58,943 nt of DNA from positions 1 to 58,943 of the forward strand of contig NZ_JARANY010000018.1 in NCBI RefSeq assembly GCF_029889885.1, given 5' to 3'. The position numbers and the translations under genes were made by a program. Each line of letters starts with the position of its first letter. The first letter of the stretch is position 1. Shown here one piece after another: positions 53,540 through 58,943 of the stretch. The stretch comes from Chromohalobacter sp. 296-RDG. GTDB taxonomy: Bacteria > Pseudomonadota > Gammaproteobacteria > Pseudomonadales > Halomonadaceae. The notes beneath the pieces were generated by a model. That model was not told where the DNA came from. It saw only the letters and a list, made by a program, of their open reading frames with translations, and searched no databases.

Positions 53540-54405
53540 GCGTGTCAGAGATTCCTGACAACACCCGACCGCTCGAAGGTCCGGCGCCCAAGCTCACGGC
53601 GCCGGCCGGAGCGACCGACTGTCATATTCACCTGTATCTGCCGGGCTTCGATGCCCAGCCCGGTGGTCCAAAGATTCCCGAGCTGGCAACGGTCGAGGAT
53701 TACCGAAAGCTCCAGCGGTGGCTGTCGCTCGAGCGTGTCGTCGTCACCCAGCCCAATGCGTATCAGCGTGACAATCGCGCTCTACTAGCGGCGCTCGATC
53801 AGTTGGGCACGCAAGCGGCCCGCGGCGTTGCTGCGGTAACGCCCGATACACCGGACAGCGACCTTGAGGCCTGGCATGAAAAGGGCGTGCGCGGCGCGCG
53901 GATCATGAATCTACCAGGTGGTGCGGTCACCAACGCTGAGATGCTCGCCGTCGAGAAGCGCATCCGGCCATTGGGCTGGCATCTGATGGTGCAGTTCAAC
54001 GGCTGCGAGCTGGACGATTATCTTGACGACCTGCGGCGTATCGAAGGCGAGTACATCATCGATCATATCGGCAAGTTCATGCCACCCGTAGCGCCGGACG
54101 ATCCTCGGGTCGACGAAATCCTGCGGCTGCTGGACCGTGGCAATGCCTGGTTCAAGATCTGCGCCGGCTACGAAGCCAGCCAGACCGGCGGTCCCGACTA
54201 TGCGGATATCGGGGCAATTGCCAAGCGGGTCATCGCACATGCCCCCGAGCGCATCATCTGGGGTTCCAATTGGCCGCATGTCGGCGTGCCCCGCGAGCAG
54301 TACCCCGACGACGCCGAGCAACTCGATGTGTTGCTCGAGTGGGCATCGGCCGAGCAGCGCCAACGGATTCTCGTGGACAATCCGGCGCGTCTTTACGGCT
54401 TCTAG
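53536..54405 (+). CDS. gli: D-galactarolactone isomerase
   Basis: Amidohydrolase-superfamily protein of 289 residues. The Agrobacterium homologue (Gli) isomerises galactaro-1,5-lactone, the product of uronate dehydrogenase, to the 1,4-lactone used by Gci. The first-strand metal motif is DCHIHLY near residue 29; further markers are GVRGARIMNLPGG, IDHIGKFMPP with a conserved His, and ERIIWGSNWPHVG with Trp/Asn in place of the usual Asp-rich end. The ATG overlaps the gci stop (ATGA), with GGAGG upstream, so the two are translationally coupled. Confidence 0.87.
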   Translation: MSVSEIPDNTRPLEGPAPKLTAPAGATDCHIHLYLPGFDAQPGGPKIPELATVEDYRKLQRWLSLERVVVTQPNAYQRDNRALLAALDQLGTQAARGVAAVTPDTPDSDLEAWHEKGVRGARIMNLPGGAVTNAEMLAVEKRIRPLGWHLMVQFNGCELDDYLDDLRRIEGEYIIDHIGKFMPPVAPDDPRVDEILRLLDRGNAWFKICAGYEASQTGGPDYADIGAIAKRVIAHAPERIIWGSNWPHVGVPREQYPDDAEQLDVLLEWASAEQRQRILVDNPARLYGF

Positions 54406-54496
54406 AGATCGCTATCACCGTTGAATGAGCGCGCATGCATGCGGTAACGCTCATGTGTATTGATCGCGCGGACTGAATATTGAAGGAGGATATGAC

Positions 54497-55297
54497 ATGT
54501 TGAATCGAATCTTGGTGACAGGTGCGGCCGGTGGCGTGGGTAAAGCGATCCGCCCGTACTTGGATCAACTGGCACAAAAAGTGCGCCTGTCGGATATTGC
54601 CGACCTTGGCGAGGCCGCCGGGCATGAAGAGTTGGTGCCCTGCGACCTCGCCGATGCTCAGGCCGTGAATGAGCTGGTCAGGGACTGCGATGGGATCATT
54701 CACCTTGGCGGCGTCTCGGTGGAAAAACCCTGGAGCGATATTCTCCAGGCCAACATCATCGGGGCTTACAATCTTTACGAAGCGGCTCGAAACCTCGGAA
54801 AGCCGCGCATCGTGTTTGCCAGCTCCAACCACACCATCGGCTTCTACCCACGTACGACACGCATCGATACCGAGGTGCCGCGTCGTCCCGACTCATTGTA
54901 TGGTCTGTCCAAGTGCTTCGGCGAGGACCTGGCGAGCCTGTATTACCACAAATTCGATATCGAGACCCTCAGCGTGCGTATCGGTTCTTGTTTCCCCAAG
55001 CCGAAAGATACGCGAATGATGGCCACCTGGTTGAGCGTCGAGGATTTCATGCGCCTGATGAAACGCGCCTTCGTGGCCCCCAAGCTGGGTTGTACCGTCG
55101 TTTATGGCGCGTCGGCGAACACTGAGTCGTGGTGGGATAACAGCAAATCAGCATTTCTCGGCTGGGCCCCGCAGGATAGTTCGGAACCTTGGCGGATCGA
55201 GGTCGAGGAAGAGGCCGGCGAGATCGATCCAAATGACCCGACGGTGCTGTATCAGGGTGGCAAGTTCGTTGCGGCCGGACATCCGGATGACACTTGA
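54497..55297 (+). CDS. udh: Uronate dehydrogenase
   Basis: Extended short-chain dehydrogenase of 266 residues that oxidises D-galacturonate or D-glucuronate to the aldaro-1,5-lactone with NAD+. The Rossmann motif is ILVTGAAGGVGKAIRPYL, the catalytic pair Y135 and K139 lies in LYGLSKCFGE, and the Ser is in FASSNHTIGFYP. HLGGVSVEKPW and the late WWDNSKSAFLGW are shared with the Agrobacterium and Pseudomonas enzymes. AAGGAGG precedes the ATG. A small inverted repeat (ATGAGCG/CGCTCAT) sits in the 91-base gap after gli. Confidence 0.93.
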   Translation: MLNRILVTGAAGGVGKAIRPYLDQLAQKVRLSDIADLGEAAGHEELVPCDLADAQAVNELVRDCDGIIHLGGVSVEKPWSDILQANIIGAYNLYEAARNLGKPRIVFASSNHTIGFYPRTTRIDTEVPRRPDSLYGLSKCFGEDLASLYYHKFDIETLSVRIGSCFPKPKDTRMMATWLSVEDFMRLMKRAFVAPKLGCTVVYGASANTESWWDNSKSAFLGWAPQDSSEPWRIEVEEEAGEIDPNDPTVLYQGGKFVAAGHPDDT

Positions 55298-55336
55298 AAT
55301 GCTGCATGGTGACCTATCTACCGACGGGAGGCGTCC

Positions 55337-56365
55337 ATGAATGACTCAACAAGGCTGTCGCTCGATGAGGCATGGGCGCTGAGTGTCGATGTTCTTGAGC
55401 AAAATGGCTTCTCCAAGGACCAAGCGGCCGCCATTGCGCGTAGTGTAGTGGCGGCGCAGCGCGACGAGTGCCATTCACACGGTTTATACCGACTCCTTGA
55501 CTGCGTACGTACCGTTCGCTTTGGTGGTGTCGATCCGCGTGCCGTCCCCGAGGTGGCTGACCAGGCGCCGGGCGTGGTGAATGTCGATGCGCGCGGCGGC
55601 TGTTCGCTACTGGCCTTCGAGACCGCTCGGCAACCTCTGATCGAGAAGGCGCGTGCCACTGGCGTGGCGGCGCTTGCTGTCAACAATGCCTTCCACTTTT
55701 CGGCGTTGTGGCCCGAGGTGGAGTTCTTGGCCGAACAGGGCTTGGTCGCGTTGGCGATGACGCCGAGCCATGCCTACGTCGCGCCAGCGGGTGGCCACTC
55801 GCCATTATTGGGGACTAACCCCATCGCATTTGCCTGGCCGCGGCCGGAGGGCGTGCCCTTCGTCTTCGACTTTGCTACCAGTGTGGTCGCACGCGGCGAG
55901 GTTGAACTGCATCGACGGGCCGGTGAGTCGATTCCGGAAAATTGGGCGATCGATGCAGCAGGGCAGCCGACGACTGATCCAGAGGCGGCGTTGGCCGGAG
56001 CGCTGCACCCTTTCGGTGGCCACAAGGGGGCAGCATTGTCGATCATGATCGAGCTCCTGGCGGGGCCCCTCATCGGTGACAGACTGGGGCATCAAACTCA
56101 TCCGGCCGATGGTAGCGGAGAGGGGACACCGCAGCATGGCGAATTCATCCTAGTCATGGACCCTCAGGCTTTCCTCGGTACGGATGCTGAAACGCGTTTA
56201 CAGCAGGCCGAAGCCTTGTTCGAGGGTATCACCGCCCAAGGCGCTCGCTTACCATCGCAGCGACGGCATGCGGCCAGGGAACGTAATCAAAGCGAGGGCG
56301 TGACAATTCCCGCTGGGCTGTATGCGGAACTGGTTCAGTTGAGGGATGGTGACGTGCAAGCGTGA
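55337..56365 (+). CDS. Ldh-family (malate/L-lactate dehydrogenase type) oxidoreductase
   Basis: A 342-residue NAD(P)-dependent reductase of the Ldh2/YlbC/DpkA family. Relatives reduce 2,3-diketo-L-gulonate, delta1-piperideine-2-carboxylate, sulfopyruvate or oxidise ureidoglycolate and malate. The catalytic His lies in DECHSHGLYRL (residue near 51), the second in NNAFHFSALWPEV, and nucleotide-contact segments in LLGTNPIAFAWP and PFGGHKGAALSIMIELLAG. GGGAGG precedes the ATG. It lies between udh and the GntR gene, so a role in uronate catabolism is likely, but no step of the known pathway needs it. Substrate unknown. Confidence 0.85.
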   Translation: MNDSTRLSLDEAWALSVDVLEQNGFSKDQAAAIARSVVAAQRDECHSHGLYRLLDCVRTVRFGGVDPRAVPEVADQAPGVVNVDARGGCSLLAFETARQPLIEKARATGVAALAVNNAFHFSALWPEVEFLAEQGLVALAMTPSHAYVAPAGGHSPLLGTNPIAFAWPRPEGVPFVFDFATSVVARGEVELHRRAGESIPENWAIDAAGQPTTDPEAALAGALHPFGGHKGAALSIMIELLAGPLIGDRLGHQTHPADGSGEGTPQHGEFILVMDPQAFLGTDAETRLQQAEALFEGITAQGARLPSQRRHAARERNQSEGVTIPAGLYAELVQLRDGDVQA

Positions 56366-56422
56366 GCAAGGGCGCGCGTCCCTCGTCACGCAGATGAAAA
56401 AAACGGATGCTGGCTCCATCGT

Positions 56423-56518
56423 CTACGCGAGTCTCACTGTCACGCAGTGCAGTGTTGTCACAGCGATGTAGTATTTGATTCCGGGGCGGGGAGTCGATCT
56501 CACGCGCTTGGTGTTGAT
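56423..56518 (+). pseudogene. Decayed 3' end of a glucarate-dehydratase-like gene
   Basis: Bases 56463-56501 match 45549-45587 (the C-terminus of the GudD paralogue) at 32 of 39 positions without gaps, and weaker similarity extends about 40 bases upstream. The encoded end AMQYLIPGW... is recognisable, but the CAG of AMQYL is now TAG, so it cannot be coding. No longer part of the gene is present; the preceding Ldh-family gene ends 58 bases before. Confidence 0.75.
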
Positions 56519-56565
56519 CAGCCGAATGCATCAAGAGTAAATGACCATTATGCGAAATATGCACT

Positions 56566-57288
56566 ATGAATTCACTTGACGTTAAACGTGTCTCCCAGCA
56601 GGGGAGCTTGTCTCAGCAGGTTTCTCAGCAACTTGAGGCGATCATTTCAAAGGGCAATATCCCGGTGGGGGACAAGCTGCCTCCAGAGAATGGCTTGTGC
56701 GAGATGTTTGGTGTCAGTCGCACGGTCGTTCGGGAGGCGATTACCCATCTCAAGTCGCTGGGGTTGGTCGAAACGCGTCGCGGGATCGGCACGCGGGTGC
56801 TGCGTGCGGCACCGGAGGAAGCGTATCCCGCTAAACAAATCAGCCTGACCACGGTCGAGGATATTCTAGGAATTCTCGAATTACGTTTGACCCTGGAGCC
56901 AGAAGCCGCTGCCCTGGCGGCATTGCGGCGCGACGATGCGGATATCGAACGGCTTCGCCAGGCGCATGGGCGCTTCATCGAGGCGTTCCAGCACCAGTCC
57001 CAGGCGCGGGAAGAAGATTTCGCGTTCCACTTCGCGGTGGCCCAGGCCACGCATAATCCGGCATTCACTACGGTGTACGAGCAGTTGAACCTGGGCGCGA
57101 TTCCACGCGCCAAGCTGCTTTCCGTCGAGCTCGACACGGCAGCGACGCATCGTTATCTGGAGCGTGTCGCCGAGGAGCATGCCGATATTCTCGAGGCGAT
57201 TGGCACCGGCGACTCGGACGCGGCCCGCGACGCAATGCGTCATCATCTGAGCCGTGCGAGTAATACCTATGCTTCCTATCGGGCGTGA
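56566..57288 (+). CDS. GntR-family regulator, FadR/FCD subgroup
   Basis: A 240-residue repressor-type regulator. The N-terminal winged helix covers about residues 10-80 (LEAIISKGNIPVGDKLPPENGLCEMFGVSR, then VVREAITHLKSLGLVETRRGIGTRVL). The C-terminal FCD domain (about 100-230) has the pattern LELRLTLEPEAAALAA, then FHFAVAQATHNPAF with metal-binding Asp/His positions, and EEHADILEAI and RHHLSRA with the last histidines. FCD regulators of sugar-acid operons release DNA on binding the acid. Its place at the end of the uronate operon makes it the leading candidate to bind the shared operator motif. No copy of that motif lies before its own gene. Confidence 0.93.
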   Translation: MNSLDVKRVSQQGSLSQQVSQQLEAIISKGNIPVGDKLPPENGLCEMFGVSRTVVREAITHLKSLGLVETRRGIGTRVLRAAPEEAYPAKQISLTTVEDILGILELRLTLEPEAAALAALRRDDADIERLRQAHGRFIEAFQHQSQAREEDFAFHFAVAQATHNPAFTTVYEQLNLGAIPRAKLLSVELDTAATHRYLERVAEEHADILEAIGTGDSDAARDAMRHHLSRASNTYASYRA

Positions 57289-57360
57289 CACCGTGCGTTG
57301 GCACATGGCGACCCTTAACCGGTGACCTTGAAGTCTCGGATGACGCCCGGACCGATATGT

Positions 57361-57888
57361 TCATTCGAACGCTTGTGGGTAGCGACGCCTGGCACGCTCC
57401 AATCGATAAATGGTGATGGCGTTGGTAACGAATACCAGCGCCTCGGCGAGCATTCCGCCCACTGAGCCTACCAGAGCATGGCTAAGAAACCACGACAATG
57501 CTGCGAGCCCCAGGCAGATGCGCATGGATATGCCGTGAAATAGAAACATACCTACCGTTCCCACCGTCATCGCCACGATGGCAGGCAAATCCGCCCATCC
57601 TTGCCAGGTCAACAGCGCCGCCACACCGCTGGTGACAAGCACGCCAGTCATTACTTGCTTACTACCCGGGTAACGTCGTGCCAGCGCGATGCGCACGATC
57701 ACCAGCACCGTCAGCGCCGCTGCCGTCCAGCTCTCGAAAAGGACGAACTGCAGTGCGAAAGCCACGTTCGCGGAGAGCAATAAGCCCATCAGCCGCTCAT
57801 CTCGCTTGCTGGCGAAGGCCAGCAGGCAGAGTATCAGCGAGATCACACCGAAGAATTGCCCGGCGAGTGCGCTATAACTGTCAAGCAT
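57361..57888 (-). CDS. YgjV-family inner-membrane protein
   Basis: A 175-residue membrane protein with about six hydrophobic segments and the YgjV pattern: GQFFGVISLILCLLAFASKRDERLM, then ANVAFALQFVLFESWTAAALTVLVIVR and a C-terminal ALVFVTNAITIYRLERARRR. Some YgjV relatives sit beside altronate or hexuronate genes in enterobacteria, which is suggestive here, but the function is unknown. AAGGAG lies 11 bases before the ATG. It converges on the GntR gene. Confidence 0.8.
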   Translation of the reverse strand: MLDSYSALAGQFFGVISLILCLLAFASKRDERLMGLLLSANVAFALQFVLFESWTAAALTVLVIVRIALARRYPGSKQVMTGVLVTSGVAALLTWQGWADLPAIVAMTVGTVGMFLFHGISMRICLGLAALSWFLSHALVGSVGGMLAEALVFVTNAITIYRLERARRRYPQAFE

Positions 57889-57991
57889 GCAGCGGCTGAC
57901 TCCTTGTCATTGCCATATCCGCTCAACTCATTTGCGACAAGGACCGCAAACGCTTGGCCAATATGGTGAAGCCTCATGGTGAGAGCCGGTT

Positions 57992-58939
57992 TTAGATCCA
58001 GCCCACTAGTTTCAGTATGAATACCCCGGCGCTGAGGGTGAACAGCGAGGCGACGGTAGTGATGACGATGATATTGGCGGCGAGCTTGGCATTGGCATGC
58101 GCGGCCTTGGCCATGACGAAACTCGCCGCAGCACCGGGGCTGCCGAAGAAGAGAAAGAGAATGCCCAACTCGCGTCCACGATAGCCCAGCGCGAAGGCGC
58201 CCAGCACGCCGAGAAGGGGGATCCACACGACTTTCCAGAGGCTGGCATCCAGTGCCAGGCCGCTACTGCGCTTGACGGATGTGAACGACAGCGTGCCGCC
58301 GATGCAGACCAGGGCCAGGGGTAGCGACATGGCGCCGAAGTAATCGCCTGAAGTGAGCAGCCATGCGGGCAGATCGATATGGAAATACGCAAAGGGAATC
58401 GCCAGCAAGACGCCCAGAATGAGCGGATTCTTGGCGATATGCTTGAGAATTGTGCCGAGGCCTGATCGCGCACCCGCACTGTAATAGGCCAGAATGATCG
58501 CCGCCAGTACGTTGTAAACGATGATGATACCGCCGACCAGGATGCTGCCCAGCGAGAGTCCGTAGTCACCGTATTGGTTGGCGGCAAGCGCCAAGCCGAC
58601 GATCCCGCAATTGCCGCGAAAGGCCCCTTGCGTGAAGACGCCGCGCTCCTCATGGGGGCAGCGCCGGATGGACCAGCCCCAGGCGAGGAAGAAGCTCAGT
58701 ACCGAAAAGCCCAGAAAATAGACGATCAGCCCTGGTTGCAGGGCGACGTCCAGATCGGCGCGAACGATGCTCAGAAAAATCAGTGTCGGCATGGTGGCGC
58801 GGAACACCAATGCCGAGGCCATGGAAATGAAGTGCGCGTCGATCCAGCCGATGCGTTTGAAGACGATCCCCAGAAACACCATGGCGAAGACGGGCAGCGT
58901 GACTTGCAGCGTATGCGAGAAAACGGCCAGCAGGTCCAT
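57992..58939 (-). CDS. AEC-family (auxin efflux carrier-like) transporter
   Basis: A 315-residue membrane protein with about ten helices in two inverted five-helix halves. Family markers are LQVTLPVFAMVFLGIVFKRIGWID, the crossing-helix segment FRGNCGIVGLALAANQYG (N-x-x-x-x-G), a central hydrophilic loop SAGARSGLGTILKHIAKNPLILGVLLAIPF and the second SPGAAASFVMAKAAHAN near 265. Bacterial members export malonate, malate or other carboxylates. The ATG at 58937-58939 lies 4 bases from the window edge, so upstream signals cannot be seen. Confidence 0.88.
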   Translation of the reverse strand: MDLLAVFSHTLQVTLPVFAMVFLGIVFKRIGWIDAHFISMASALVFRATMPTLIFLSIVRADLDVALQPGLIVYFLGFSVLSFFLAWGWSIRRCPHEERGVFTQGAFRGNCGIVGLALAANQYGDYGLSLGSILVGGIIIVYNVLAAIILAYYSAGARSGLGTILKHIAKNPLILGVLLAIPFAYFHIDLPAWLLTSGDYFGAMSLPLALVCIGGTLSFTSVKRSSGLALDASLWKVVWIPLLGVLGAFALGYRGRELGILFLFFGSPGAAASFVMAKAAHANAKLAANIIVITTVASLFTLSAGVFILKLVGWI

Positions 58940-58943
58940 GCGC

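Noticed and set aside
1-58943. tRNA, rRNA, CRISPR arrays, attachment sites, intact insertion sequences
   Set aside because: None was recognised on reading both strands; covariance-model and IS searches would be needed to exclude them firmly.

Overview
The window looks like a chromosomal segment of a halophilic gammaproteobacterium of the Halomonadaceae; Chromohalobacter is my best guess. This rests on gene families, generally high GC, acidic proteins and Pseudomonas/Halomonas-like gene content. No marker gene proves the genus. I see no rRNA, tRNA, CRISPR array, intact insertion sequence, phage or origin.

Positions 1-36.3 kb are mostly single housekeeping genes or small operons: a rhodanese (cut by the left edge), an AzgA-type purine permease, yajQ, an acyl-CoA synthetase, pepN, an HpaI-type aldolase, an Lrp regulator, leuA, an orphan TctC binding protein, a formate/nitrite channel, an MgtC-like protein, an MFS transporter, yegS, a yeast-type cytosine deaminase, a cold-shock protein, slt, htpG behind a textbook sigma-32 promoter, a Bax-like glucosaminidase, selO, pntAB, gpsA and sixA. 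Two separate loci carry sigma-28 (FliA) promoters although no flagellar cluster is present: a YjfB-like motility protein (8.7 kb) and a FlgO-type lipoprotein operon (15.8-17.2 kb).

Positions 36-57.3 kb form a sugar-acid island interrupted only by the ABC-F gene ybiT. The left block has an exported beta-propeller lactonase, kdgD, gudD, a TRAP transporter, a 50-residue membrane peptide, a second gudD paralogue and a 2-oxoglutarate semialdehyde dehydrogenase. The right block has a second TRAP transporter, galactarolactone cycloisomerase (gci), galactarolactone isomerase (gli), uronate dehydrogenase (udh), an Ldh-family oxidoreductase and a GntR/FCD regulator. Together they give a complete oxidative route: uronate to aldarolactone (Udh), lactone isomerisation (Gli), ring opening/dehydration (Gci), or direct aldarate dehydration (GudD), then 5-keto-4-deoxyglucarate to 2-oxoglutarate semialdehyde (KdgD) and 2-oxoglutarate.

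The main new observation is a 15-base motif, GTATGATGTATGAYA, found in front of three separate units: the lactonase, kdgD and the second TRAP operon. It is a likely operator tying the island together, including the exported lactonase. The island also shows scars: a frameshifted partial duplicate of the antibiotic-monooxygenase-like gene on the far side of the lactonase, and the decayed 3' end of another gudD-like gene just before the GntR gene. A second notable structure is a chain of two tiny ORFs (8 and 24 codons), each overlapping the next by ATGA, leading into pntA.

The last 1.6 kb holds a YgjV-like membrane protein and an AEC-family transporter.
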